Part shown: positions 36,548 through 45,572 of the stretch, one piece after another
Layout: every line of letters begins with the position of its first letter
Numbering within the stretch: the stretch's first letter is position 1
Origin: Corynebacterium alimapuense
Lineage (GTDB): Bacteria > Actinomycetota > Actinomycetes > Mycobacteriales > Mycobacteriaceae
Length of the DNA stretch: 64,000 bases
Assembly: GCF_003716585.1 (NCBI RefSeq)
Contig: NZ_PTJO01000004.1
Location: 310,001-374,000, forward strand
Reading direction: 5' to 3'
Notes under the pieces: generated by a model
Seen by the model: only the letters and a program-made list of their open reading frames with translations
Database searches by the model: none
Told to the model about the DNA's origin: nothing
Program-made: the position numbers and the translations under genes

Positions 36548-39500
36548 CTACTTCTTCCGCGTTCCGGCCTTGATCACACGCTTGGTGGTCTTAGTCGGAC
36601 GCTTGGCTGTAGTTTTCTTAGCGGTTTTCTTCGTGGTCTTCTTCGTGGTCTTTTTAGCAGCCGTCTTCTTAGCCGGGCTCTTCTTGGCAGCCGTCTTCTT
36701 AGCTGGCGACTTCTTCGGAGCTCCACCACCCTCAGCAGCTTCCTTGGCGCGGCGCTCCGAGAGCAGCTCATTGGCACGAGAGTCAGTGAGCGTGTCTGGG
36801 CTATCGCCCTTGCGCAACGAGGCATTGGTGGTGCCATCGGTGACATAGGGGCCAAACCGGCCGTCCTTGACCGTCATCGGCTTGCCCGAGACGTCATTGT
36901 CACCGAGAGTCTTCAGCGGAGGTTTAGCCGCCGCACGTCCCCGTCGCTTGGGCTCGGCGTAGATCCGACGAGCCTCGTCCAAGGTGACGGTGAAGATCTG
37001 CTCCTCATCAGCCAACGAACGCGAATCCGTGCCCTTCTTCAGATACGGACCATAGCGACCATTCTGCGCGGTGATGAGTTCACCGTCAGCGGGATCGATT
37101 CCGACCTCGCGCGGCAGGGAGAGCAGCTTCAGAGCCTGCTCCAAGGTGACCTCGGCCGGGGACATTGACTCGAACAAGGAGGCGGTACCCGGTTTAAGGG
37201 ACTCTTCTACCAAAGCGACAATGCGCTTTTCCTTCTGTGCAGCCGCGGTCTTGGTCTCCCAGTTTTTCACCCGCTTGCCATCGGCAGCACGCTGAGCATC
37301 TTCCTCAGCGCGCTCCTTAATCACGATTTCCTCGGCCTGGGCCACCGCACGCTCACGCTCATCTTCGCGCAAGATCTCGGTGACATAGGGTCCGTAGCGA
37401 CCTTCCTTGGCCACCACCATTCGACCGTTGGCGGGATTAACCCCCAGCTCGCGGCCGCCCTGCGGGGTGGCGAAGAGCTTCTCTACTAATTCCAGCGAGA
37501 GCTCATCCGGGGTGGTCGACTCCGGAAGGTTGGCGCGCTGGTACTCCGGCTGACCGTCCTGCTCACCGACCTTGCGCTCGATATAAGGACCATAACGGCC
37601 GACGCGCACATAGACCGGACGGCCCTGCTCGTCGTCGAAGAGACGCAGAGAGTTCACCGAGCGAGCGTCGATATGCTCGAGGTTATCGCCGACCAGGGCT
37701 TTGAGCCCACCGCTGCGGGCGATGGACTCGGCCATGTTTTCTGAGGCCTCGGTGTTACCGAAATAGAAGCCCGTCAGCCAGGCGGTGCGATCCTCTTGCC
37801 CGGCGGCAATGTCATCGAGTTCATCCTCCATCGAGGAGGTGAAGTCGTAGTCAACCAACGTGGTGAAGTTCTTCTCCAGCAGGCCAATGACCGCGAAGGC
37901 TACCCAGCTGGGCACCAATGCATTGCCACGAGGGATGACATAGCCGCGGTTTTGGATGGTCTTGATGATCGCGGCATACGTCGAGGGACGACCGATGCCC
38001 AGCTCTTCCATCTTCTTAACCAAGCTGGCCTCGGTGTAGCGAGCTGGCGGGTTGGTGGAGTGACCATCGGCTTTGATGGCGGTGGCGGTGAGGCTATCGC
38101 CCTCAGCCAGGTTGGGCAGATGCTTCTCCGCATTGTCATCGACATCGCGGCCATCTTCCTGCCGGGTGGTCTCGACATAGGCGCGCAAAAAGCCTGGGAA
38201 GGTAATGGTGCGGCCGGTGGCGGAGAACTCCGCGGTCTCACCGGTGGCGGCGGTGCCCGCGATGGTGACCTTGAGCGAGGTGCCCTTGGCATCTGACATC
38301 TGGGAGGCGACGGTGCGCTGCCAGATCAGCTCATAGAGTTTGAACTCCTCGGCGTCGAGCTGGGAGTGCAGTTCACCGGGGGTAGCAAAACGCTCGCCGG
38401 CTGGGCGGATCGCCTCGTGTGCCTCCTGGGAATTTTTAGACTTACGTGCGTAGTGGCGTGGCTGATCTGCCACGTACTCAGCGCCGTAGAGCTCTTTGGC
38501 CTGCTGGCGCGAAGCGGCTAAGCCTTGCTTCGAGAGCGAAATCGAGTCAGTACGCATATAAGTGATGTGGCCGTTTTCGTACAACCGCTGCGCAATACGC
38601 ATGGTCCGGTCCGAGGTGTACTGCAACTTGCGCCCCGCCGACTGCTGGAGCGTGGAAGTCATAAACGGCGCATAGGGGCGACGGGTGTAGACCTTCTCCT
38701 CCACCGAGGCTACGTTCAGCGCAGCGCCCTGGAGCGCCTGCGACAAGGCTTCGGCCTGCTGCTTGCCGACGACCAGCGCGTCACCGGTGAGCAGTCCCTG
38801 ATCGTTGAAATCGCGACCTTGGGCAACTCGGCGACCATCGATCGTGGTTAGTTTCGCCTTAAAATTACGCGGATTATTCGGATCATTGTCCGTATTGCCC
38901 GTGTCTAGTTCAGCCGAAAGATCCCAATAATCTGCGGAGATGAACGCCATCCGCTCGCGTTCACGCTCCACGATGACCCTCGTGGCCACTGATTGGACGC
39001 GGCCAGCCGACAGCCGCGGCATGACCTTCTTCCACAGCACCGGGGAGACTTCATAGCCGTAGAGCCGGTCGAGGATACGGCGGGTTTCCTGCGCATCAAC
39101 CAAGTTGGCATCAAGCTCACGAGTATTTTCCGCAGCGGCAAGAATGGCCGGCTTGGTGATCTCGTTGAACACCATGCGCCGCACCGGCACCTTGGGCTTG
39201 AGCACCTCAAGCAAGTGCCAGGCAATAGCCTCGCCCTCACGGTCGGGGTCAGTGGCTAGCAGCAGTTCATCGCAAAGCTTGAGCTTGGCTTTCAGGTCTG
39301 CGACCTTGCGCTTTTTATCGGGGCTGACCACATACAACGGTGCGAAACCGTGTTCAGTGTCCACACCTAGGCGCGCCCACGGTTCCTTTTTGTGTTTGGC
39401 GGGCACGTCCGCAGCCCCCCGAGGCAGGTCACGGATATGCCCGACCGAGGCCTCGACGATGTAATCCGACCCTAGATAGGGCTGAATCTTCCTGGCCTTA

Positions 39501-39556
39501 GTCGACGACTCCACAATGACCAGGGTCTTTTTCCCTGATCCTTTCACTGCTGCCAC
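36548..39556 (-). CDS. topA: DNA topoisomerase I
   Basis: 1002 aa type IA topoisomerase that relaxes negative supercoils. N-terminal TOPRIM domain (TLVIVESSTKARKI; DPDREGEAIAWHL with the acidic triad), active-site Tyr333 in YMRTDS, and several C-terminal Topo_C repeats marked by RYGPYV/RFGPYVTDG. The C-terminus is a lysine/alanine tail (SPAKKTAAKK units, last 60 residues), typical of actinobacterial TopA, where it binds DNA and aids processivity. The start is GTG 39554-39556 behind GAGGGAAG. Confidence 0.96.
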   Translation of the reverse strand: MAAVKGSGKKTLVIVESSTKARKIQPYLGSDYIVEASVGHIRDLPRGAADVPAKHKKEPWARLGVDTEHGFAPLYVVSPDKKRKVADLKAKLKLCDELLLATDPDREGEAIAWHLLEVLKPKVPVRRMVFNEITKPAILAAAENTRELDANLVDAQETRRILDRLYGYEVSPVLWKKVMPRLSAGRVQSVATRVIVERERERMAFISADYWDLSAELDTGNTDNDPNNPRNFKAKLTTIDGRRVAQGRDFNDQGLLTGDALVVGKQQAEALSQALQGAALNVASVEEKVYTRRPYAPFMTSTLQQSAGRKLQYTSDRTMRIAQRLYENGHITYMRTDSISLSKQGLAASRQQAKELYGAEYVADQPRHYARKSKNSQEAHEAIRPAGERFATPGELHSQLDAEEFKLYELIWQRTVASQMSDAKGTSLKVTIAGTAATGETAEFSATGRTITFPGFLRAYVETTRQEDGRDVDDNAEKHLPNLAEGDSLTATAIKADGHSTNPPARYTEASLVKKMEELGIGRPSTYAAIIKTIQNRGYVIPRGNALVPSWVAFAVIGLLEKNFTTLVDYDFTSSMEDELDDIAAGQEDRTAWLTGFYFGNTEASENMAESIARSGGLKALVGDNLEHIDARSVNSLRLFDDEQGRPVYVRVGRYGPYIERKVGEQDGQPEYQRANLPESTTPDELSLELVEKLFATPQGGRELGVNPANGRMVVAKEGRYGPYVTEILREDERERAVAQAEEIVIKERAEEDAQRAADGKRVKNWETKTAAAQKEKRIVALVEESLKPGTASLFESMSPAEVTLEQALKLLSLPREVGIDPADGELITAQNGRYGPYLKKGTDSRSLADEEQIFTVTLDEARRIYAEPKRRGRAAAKPPLKTLGDNDVSGKPMTVKDGRFGPYVTDGTTNASLRKGDSPDTLTDSRANELLSERRAKEAAEGGGAPKKSPAKKTAAKKSPAKKTAAKKTTKKTTKKTAKKTTAKRPTKTTKRVIKAGTRKK

Positions 39557-39777
39557 GGGAAATCTTCCCTCTCATTTAGCTGAGACATTGCATGTGCCAC
39601 GGGTAACACCCATTCTTTTCGGGTGACTCTAGCTGAGTCCCGGTTCTGCAGAACACCGTACACAGTATTTAATGGCCCCATTGCGATCGGCTTAGCCAGT
39701 GGCGTGGATTGCTCCCCCCATATCAGGCCACCTGCTCCCCAAGCGGGAGTACCAGATTGCCCATTACACTCAAGCAA

Positions 39778-40422
39778 ATGACTGATCAGATCGTGGCTTG
39801 GGTGGAGGCCCTCATGAGCTTAACGATCTTCTACCCAGTGCTCGGGCTGATCGTTATCTCCGATTCCTTGTTCCCGCTGATCCCCAGTGAGGCTATCTTG
39901 ACACTGGCCGGCGCCTGGGCAGGCAGTCAAGGGGTACCAAACGTTTGGATAGTCATCCAGGTTGCTGTGATTGCCGCCGTGATCGGCGACAATATCTGCT
40001 ATCTAATGGGCACCCGCCTGATCGGTGTCGTAGAACGCATCCCCGATAGATCTACCCGGGGAAAGACCGTGGAGTGGGTCAGAAAAAATATCCAGCGAAA
40101 CGCCGCGACCACCATCATTGTGGCCCGTTTTATCCCCTGGGCTAGGTGGTTTATGACGATCACACTCGGATCTGTCCGTTACCCCTGGTTGCGGTTTTTT
40201 ATCTACGACACCATCGGGGTCATAATCTGGGCCACGCAGGTTACCTTCATCGGTTATCTCGGCGGCTGGCTACTGCAGGACTATCCCCTGCTAGGAATGC
40301 TGCTTGGCATTACTCTAGGCACCGTCATAGGCCTATCTATCCAAGTTCTTCAAGGCCGGTTCTTCCGCTGGCGCGACGCCCGGCAAGAAGCGACGGATTC
40401 CGCCCCTAAACTGCCCAATTAG
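39778..40422 (+). CDS. DedA family membrane protein
   Basis: 214 aa of the DedA/SNARE-associated type: FPLIPSEAILTLAG, GDNICYLMGTRLIG, and the conserved VARFIPWARWFMTITLG, plus about five membrane segments. DedA proteins are proposed lipid scramblases or transporters such as for undecaprenyl phosphate. The ATG at 39778 lies 7 nt after TACACT (39765-39770), so the mRNA is probably leaderless; a longer frame lacks a ribosome site. Confidence 0.88.
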   Translation: MTDQIVAWVEALMSLTIFYPVLGLIVISDSLFPLIPSEAILTLAGAWAGSQGVPNVWIVIQVAVIAAVIGDNICYLMGTRLIGVVERIPDRSTRGKTVEWVRKNIQRNAATTIIVARFIPWARWFMTITLGSVRYPWLRFFIYDTIGVIIWATQVTFIGYLGGWLLQDYPLLGMLLGITLGTVIGLSIQVLQGRFFRWRDARQEATDSAPKLPN

Positions 40423-40472
40423 CGCGACTTACAAGCTGATGTAGAGCCGTTCTCAACCTGTTTTAAGCAGCA

Positions 40473-40517
40473 ATAATGGCCGCTCACCCCCACAAAGCGG
40501 GAATGAACGGCCATTAT
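40473..40517. terminator. Hairpin between convergent DedA and cspA genes
   Basis: ATAATGGCCG (40473-40482) pairs with CGGCCATTAT (40508-40517), with further TCA/TGA pairing inside. It lies 50 bp after the DedA stop and 75 bp after the cspA stop, so it may serve both directions. No long T-run follows on either strand. Confidence 0.6.
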
Positions 40518-40591
40518 CGAACGTCAGCAACAAGGCTGAGTTTCCTCTTTAGAGCATTACCTCTTTGGAGCGAATTTTAGAGAAGTCAGCC

Positions 40592-40795
40592 TTAGAGAGC
40601 GCGGACAGCCTGAGCCTGCGGGCCCTTGGCGCCTTCGCCGATCTCGAACTCGACCTGCTGGTTCTCCTCGAGGGTACGGAAGCCGTTGCCCTGGATCTCG
40701 GAGTAGTGAACGAAGACGTCGGCGGAGCCGTCGTCGGGAGCGATGAATCCAAAGCCCTTTTCAGCGTTGAACCACTTCACAGTGCCCTGTGCCAT
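40592..40795 (-). CDS. cspA: Cold-shock protein CspA
   Basis: 67 aa OB-fold protein with RNP1 KGFGFI and RNP2 VFVHYSEI, matching bacterial cold-shock proteins residue for residue over most of its length ([18 protein letters not shown]). It binds single-stranded RNA/DNA and acts as an RNA chaperone. Monocistronic. Confidence 0.97.
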   Translation of the reverse strand: MAQGTVKWFNAEKGFGFIAPDDGSADVFVHYSEIQGNGFRTLEENQQVEFEIGEGAKGPQAQAVRAL

Positions 40796-41061
40796 GTTAA
40801 AACCTATTTTCTTGATATGGAGATTGGTACGGCGTCAGCATCTGCCGACGTCCGGGTCGAAATCGAACCCCCGATTAACAACCCCTCTTTATGGGAGAGG
40901 GACCACGGGTGCTCGCGTCATAAATCCCTTGCGAGCACGTAAACGTAACGCACAGAAACCGCGACCAGCACCCAGTGTGTCACGAATCAGTCATCCGCGA
41001 TAGTCTTGCCAGAAATCAGGAAAGAATTGGCACCTCTAACCCCGCAGACAGGGGTACGTAA
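40796..41061 (-). promoter_or_regulatory. cspA leader with inverted repeats, and mrfA promoter
   Basis: 266-bp divergent region. On the cspA side there are two inverted repeats, GTGCTCGC/GCGAGCAC (40909-40938) and CCCTCT/AGAGGG (40883-40901), which could fold in a long cold-shock leader or lie at the promoter. On the plus strand a -10-like TAGTCT (near 41000) may drive the helicase gene. Exact transcription starts are not visible. Confidence 0.35.
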
Positions 41062-43443
41062 ATGAACGGAAGCAACAGCTTAGGTGCTGAACTCTCAGAG
41101 GCGATCATTCACACCTTTCCGGCTTCTACCTGCACCTTTTCCACTTCCATCGACGCCTCACCCGCCAGCTTTGCACCTTGGCCGGAATGGACAGACCCGG
41201 AATTAGTGACCCACCTCACGGGGGTGGGGATTCCACGGCTCTTTAGCCATCAGGCCGAAACTGCCCAGCTGGCTCACGAAGGAATCGACGTTGTCGTGGC
41301 CACTGGAACCTCCTCCGGGAAGTCACTCGGCTACTTAGTGCCCATCCTCACCGCCCTCGCGCAGGACCCTTCCGCCTGTGCCCTCTACTTAACCCCCACC
41401 AAGGCGCTCGGCTCCGATCAATTAGCCGCAGTGACCCGGATAACCAGCGAGATTGACCATCTCCGCAGCGTCCACCCCGCCCCCTACGACGGCGATACCC
41501 CCGCAGAAGCCAGGGCCGGCATTAGAGAACTGACCCGGATGGTCTTTACCAACCCTGACATGATGCATTCGTCGATTCTGGCCAACCATCAGCGCTGGGC
41601 CCGGCTGCTGCGCCATCTTCGCTTCATTGTCATCGATGAATGCCACACCTATCGAGGGGTATTCGGAGCAAACGTGGCCTTAGTGCTGCGCAGGCTACTG
41701 CGGATCGCCGCCCACTATGGCGCTCATCCCACGGTGATCGCGGCCTCAGCGACCACCGCTGACCCAGCGGCCCACGCCAGCAACCTCATCGGCAGGCAAG
41801 TCCGAGCCGTCACCGAAGACGGCGCACCTACTGGCGCACGGACCATCATGTTGTGGGAACCAAGCTTTATCGATGGGGCTGAAGGTGAACATGGCGCCCC
41901 AGTGCGCCGGGCGGCCACCACCGAGGCTGCCGAGATCATGGCAACACTGGTGGCAGAAGGCGCCCGGACACTGACTTTCGTCCGTTCCCGACGATCAGCG
42001 GAATTAGTGGCACTTCGCGCCGCGGAAGGCCTCTCGGCTTTGGGGCGACCTGATTTCGCCCACAGGATCGCTGCCTACCGGGCCGGCTATCTAGCCGAAG
42101 ACCGTCGAAAACTCGAGAAAGACCTCGATGAAGGCCTCCTGCTTGGTGTCGCCACCACCAATGCGTTGGAGTTGGGTATCGACGTCGGTGGTCTCGATGC
42201 CGTGGTCACTGCCGGGTTTCCCGGCACGGTGGCTAGCTTCTGGCAGCAAGCCGGGCGCGCTGGAAGGCGCGGCCAAGGCTCCTTAGTGGTGCTGGTTGCC
42301 CGAGATGAGCCAATGGATACCTACTTGGTTAACCATCCGGAAGCCTTGCTCGAACGTCCCGTAGAAAACTCCGTGTTTAATCCGAAGAATCCCTTTGTCC
42401 TGCGCAGTCACCTCTACTGTGCGGCCATCGAGCAGCCCCTCAGCGAACAAGATATCGATGATTTCTCGGCCGGGGAGGTCGTCGCAGAGCTGGAGGAAGC
42501 CGGACTGCTCCGGCGTCGGGCCCGTGGCTGGTTTCCCACTCCCCTACCGCCTGGCGAGCTCTCCCCAGAGACCGCACATTCCGCAGTGCAGATTCGGGGC
42601 GGCAGCGGTGAGGAGATCATGATTGTCGATGTCTCCGATGGCCGGCTGCTCGGCTCCATCGATTCTGCGCGCGCGGCAACCCAGGTTCATCCCGGCGCGG
42701 CCTATCTCCATCAGGGGCAGAGCTTTGTCATCGAGGAACTCGATTTCGAGGATTATCTAGCGCTGGCCCGTCCCGCAAACCCGGACTATTTCACCATTGC
42801 TCGCACCGAGACCGAGATCAGAGTACTGAGTAAACCCGATGACGATGAGTTGATTAATTACTCACCCGGATTGTGGGTGGCCAATCTCGAGGTAGAAGTC
42901 ACTGACCGGGTCGTGGGTTATGTGGTCAAGCTTGCCGACGGCACCACCGCCGATCTGGTGGCCTTGGAAATGCCAGAGCAGCGGCTAACCACCCGGGCAG
43001 TGGCTTATACGATCGATCCATTGGCGTTGAGCGCCATGGGAATCACAGCCGCGGACATCCCCGGTGGACTGCACGCTGCCGAACACGCAGCCATTGGATT
43101 ACTGCCGCTGATTGCTACTTGTGATCGCTGGGACATCGGTGGAGTGTCCACTGCGTTGCATCAAGACACCAACCTGCCCACTGTGTTTGTCTACGACGGT
43201 CACCCTGGTGGAGCTGGCTTTGCCGATGCCGGCTTCCAGCGCTTCCCGGAATGGATCGAGGCTACTTTCGAGGCAGTCCGCTCCTGCGGATGCGAATCTG
43301 GGTGCCCGTCCTGCGTGCAATCGCCCAAATGTGGCAATGGCAATAATCCGTTGGATAAGGCAGCTGCGTTGAAGCTCTTGGGAGCGCTAGTCACCATGAC
43401 GGCTAAACCGGACCAGCCGTCGAGCTCACCTGAACTGCCCTGA
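41062..43443 (+). CDS. DEAD/DEAH-type helicase with DUF1998 domain (MrfA-like)
   Basis: 793 aa SF2 helicase. Walker A is ATGTSSGKSLGY, motif II is IDECH, motif III SATTAD, and motif VI QQAGRAGRRGQ. The C-terminal DUF1998 domain holds a four-cysteine zinc site CGCESGCPSCVQSPKCG. This matches the MrfA/YprA/Hrq1 group, 3'-5' helicases; B. subtilis MrfA repairs mitomycin C damage with an exonuclease partner (MrfB), which is not seen here. The 3' end overlaps the convergent Tad-like gene by 41 bp. Confidence 0.9.
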   Translation: MNGSNSLGAELSEAIIHTFPASTCTFSTSIDASPASFAPWPEWTDPELVTHLTGVGIPRLFSHQAETAQLAHEGIDVVVATGTSSGKSLGYLVPILTALAQDPSACALYLTPTKALGSDQLAAVTRITSEIDHLRSVHPAPYDGDTPAEARAGIRELTRMVFTNPDMMHSSILANHQRWARLLRHLRFIVIDECHTYRGVFGANVALVLRRLLRIAAHYGAHPTVIAASATTADPAAHASNLIGRQVRAVTEDGAPTGARTIMLWEPSFIDGAEGEHGAPVRRAATTEAAEIMATLVAEGARTLTFVRSRRSAELVALRAAEGLSALGRPDFAHRIAAYRAGYLAEDRRKLEKDLDEGLLLGVATTNALELGIDVGGLDAVVTAGFPGTVASFWQQAGRAGRRGQGSLVVLVARDEPMDTYLVNHPEALLERPVENSVFNPKNPFVLRSHLYCAAIEQPLSEQDIDDFSAGEVVAELEEAGLLRRRARGWFPTPLPPGELSPETAHSAVQIRGGSGEEIMIVDVSDGRLLGSIDSARAATQVHPGAAYLHQGQSFVIEELDFEDYLALARPANPDYFTIARTETEIRVLSKPDDDELINYSPGLWVANLEVEVTDRVVGYVVKLADGTTADLVALEMPEQRLTTRAVAYTIDPLALSAMGITAADIPGGLHAAEHAAIGLLPLIATCDRWDIGGVSTALHQDTNLPTVFVYDGHPGGAGFADAGFQRFPEWIEATFEAVRSCGCESGCPSCVQSPKCGNGNNPLDKAAALKLLGALVTMTAKPDQPSSSPELP

Positions 43444-43717
43444 TTTTTACTGCCACCGTGAGATCACTGCCGACAATCTCACAAGAGCTAATCGACGCCC
43501 CGTTATCCCCAGCCACTGCTTCAGCCACCGTGCATCCATCCGCACCGCGATAAAGGGCAAAGGCGCCGGCCACTGCCGCCAAGTCTGCGGCGACCTTGGC
43601 TTCGTGGTGGGAAATCACCAGCGCACAAGCACCACCCACTGCTGCGCACACGGCTACCAGCGCCGCGGCAAAACCAGCAGTGGCAACGGTGGCATATCCG
43701 GCCTCGGAATCTCTCAC
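43403..43717 (-). CDS. TadE/TadG-like (Rv3654c-type) exported protein
   Basis: 104 aa. The N-terminus (GYATVATAGFAAALVAVCAA) is a prepilin-like hydrophobic helix, followed by HHEAKVAADLAAVAGA as in pseudopilin TadE/G-like proteins of the actinobacterial Flp/Tad locus. Two cysteines may form a disulfide. Last gene of the Tad cluster; its end overlaps the convergent helicase gene. The GTC-terminal half is short, so it lacks the von Willebrand domain of real TadG. Confidence 0.75.
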   Translation of the reverse strand: MRDSEAGYATVATAGFAAALVAVCAAVGGACALVISHHEAKVAADLAAVAGAFALYRGADGCTVAEAVAGDNGASISSCEIVGSDLTVAVKIRAVQVSSTAGPV

Positions 43718-44007
43718 GGCTGCTCCATGGGAAACACCGCGGTATGACTCATGGTCCCGTAGACCGCGGGGATACTCGCGGTCACGGTGACCAGACCGGC
43801 AGATTCGGCAATATCTACCTTCCCAAGCGGTGGTACGTAGTCCACTCCGATGGCATAGGCCCTGGCTGCGGCACCTGCGGCATCAACTGCCACTAGGTGC
43901 ACGGCCATCGTCTGAATAGCGCCGATAACCAATCCGCAGACCACCACCAGACTCAACAGTGCCAGGGCGGCTTCAACGCTGACCGACCCGCGGTCATTGG
44001 ACAGCAT
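43714..44007 (-). CDS. TadE-like pilus-assembly protein
   Basis: 97 aa with the TadE-type start DRGSVSVEAALALLSLVVV (acidic residue at +5 after the presumed cleavage site, then a membrane helix) and a beta-rich C-terminal half. Overlaps the next gene by 4 bp and lies 5 bp after the DUF4244 gene. Confidence 0.78.
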   Translation of the reverse strand: MLSNDRGSVSVEAALALLSLVVVCGLVIGAIQTMAVHLVAVDAAGAAARAYAIGVDYVPPLGKVDIAESAGLVTVTASIPAVYGTMSHTAVFPMEQP

Positions 44008-44012
44008 GACGA

Positions 44013-44201
44013 TCAGCCCGGCGAGTTAGACAGTGCATCAGTGATGATGGATTCAATGGCATCTGAAACACCGCCGGTGGTGACCACGGCATAAAGCACC
44101 GCGGCCAGGGCTGCTGCCGCGAGCGAGCCCATGGCGTACTCAATAGTGGACATTCCTTCGTCATTGCTGCTCAGGGCGTGAATTTGATGGTGGATGTTCA
44201 T
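44013..44201 (-). CDS. DUF4244 Flp-pilin-like protein
   Basis: 62 aa. After a polar leader ending in DEG comes MSTIEYAMGSLAAAALAAVLYAVV-like type IV pilin helix, with the conserved Glu after the processing point. This is the DUF4244 family, found beside tad genes in actinobacteria, and is the probable major pilin-like subunit. AGAAGGAG precedes the ATG with good spacing. No prepilin peptidase gene is present nearby. Confidence 0.82.
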   Translation of the reverse strand: MNIHHQIHALSSNDEGMSTIEYAMGSLAAAALAAVLYAVVTTGGVSDAIESIITDALSNSPG

Positions 44202-44235
44202 GGTGGTTTCTCCTTCTAAGAATCTGCTGATGGGA

Positions 44236-44796
44236 CTATCCGGTTAACAAGGTCGATCCCAAGCTGATGACCACGGGGGCCAGACCTAGGACAAAAAAGG
44301 CGGGTAGAAAGCACGCAGCCAGCGGGAGTGCGATGAGAACTCCGGCGCGTTCTCCTTGAGCTGTGGCTTCATCGATGGCTTCGGCTCGCAGGCCACGAGC
44401 GATCCGTTCGCTTGCTTGAGCCATCGCCGATCCTGATTGCTGGGAGATCTTCGCTAGGCCGGCGAGTTCTCCCAGCCCAGGTAGTCCTTCTACTTCCGCC
44501 CACGCACGATCGGCGGGAACCCCGATCCGCAGCAAGGCAGCAACGGTGTCCCAGTGCTTCCGGGTTGCTTCATCGGTACCCACCGAAGCCAAAGCCACGG
44601 TGGCCTCAGCATCCGCAAGTCCCGCTCGAATGCAGGCGGCAAACAGGTCAATATCGGCGGCCACAGCCAATCGATCAAGCCGTGGAGCATGTGGCCTCGG
44701 CCCATCGCGTGGAGTCTTCGGCCCACGGATATTGAGTCGCTGAGCTACTCTTCCGGCGGGAATCAGCAATGCCAGGGCAATAAGTAGCAGGCTCAT
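44236..44796 (-). CDS. TadC-like type II secretion F-domain protein
   Basis: 186 aa with an N-terminal membrane segment, a helical cytoplasmic F domain (DLFAACIRAGLADAEATVALAS, LAKISQQSGSAMAQASERI) and a C-terminal pair of hydrophobic segments. This is the inner-membrane platform TadC, shorter than in Gram-negatives. Overlaps the tadB-like gene by 4 bp. Confidence 0.82.
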   Translation of the reverse strand: MSLLLIALALLIPAGRVAQRLNIRGPKTPRDGPRPHAPRLDRLAVAADIDLFAACIRAGLADAEATVALASVGTDEATRKHWDTVAALLRIGVPADRAWAEVEGLPGLGELAGLAKISQQSGSAMAQASERIARGLRAEAIDEATAQGERAGVLIALPLAACFLPAFFVLGLAPVVISLGSTLLTG

Positions 44797-45572
44797 TGGG
44801 CAGCCTTCCCGATGATCTTTCTCGACCAGATAAATCCGGTACAGACCAAGCTCAGCCCGAGTACTAACAACACTCCGCCGAGTCCACCGCCAAGGAGTAA
44901 CCCGAGTGGATCAGCCCCCATTGCGCTGCCCATGGCGATACCCGCCACCGGCAAGAGCGTCAGTGTGATGGCGCTAGCCTGCGGTCCCTGCAGCGTCGCA
45001 GAGATGGCATTGCGATGACGCACACGTACATCGATGCCAGATTGTGCTTGTTCCACCAACGGGGCCAGCGGCAAACCGTGCCGATCGGCCAGACCCCAGA
45101 GCCTCCCCAGGCCAGCAAGTTCCGGTGCTGTAGTTGATTCCTCGAGCAGTGTGGCCGCAGCAGAACCACCCCGGCGCGCTTGTGCTGCAACGACAGCAAC
45201 CGCTGCTGAGAACTCGGCAGGTGCGCTCTCTGGGACTTCTTCAGCGGCGCGCACCACCGCGGTAGCGATCGTGGACCCTGCGCGCAGCTGGCCACTGAGA
45301 TGACCAAGGAAAGCTGCAGCGGCGGCTTCTCGGCGTTTGCTACTGGCTCGTGCCCGAATATCTCGAAGAGTCCAAGCGGCAGTACCGGCGGCGATCACCG
45401 CAGCGAGCACAACGCTCAGTTTTCCGATGATCAGGAACGATCCCGCTCCAAGACCGACTATCGCTGGCAGCCACAGATAGATCCGGGGCCCAGGGCTACT
45501 AACTAACACCCGTCCGGCTGGGGAGGGCAGAAAGATGGCTGCCGCCATGCTCAGCAAGACCAGCGAGCTCAT
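44793..45572 (-). CDS. TadB-like type II secretion F-domain protein
   Basis: 259 aa membrane platform protein with two N-terminal helices, a central F domain (HLSGQLRAGSTIATAVVRAAEEV, LADRHGLPLAPLVEQ) and two C-terminal helices. The start is ATG 45570-45572, overlapping the tadA-like stop (ATGA). Confidence 0.83.
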   Translation of the reverse strand: MSSLVLLSMAAAIFLPSPAGRVLVSSPGPRIYLWLPAIVGLGAGSFLIIGKLSVVLAAVIAAGTAAWTLRDIRARASSKRREAAAAAFLGHLSGQLRAGSTIATAVVRAAEEVPESAPAEFSAAVAVVAAQARRGGSAAATLLEESTTAPELAGLGRLWGLADRHGLPLAPLVEQAQSGIDVRVRHRNAISATLQGPQASAITLTLLPVAGIAMGSAMGADPLGLLLGGGLGGVLLVLGLSLVCTGFIWSRKIIGKAAQ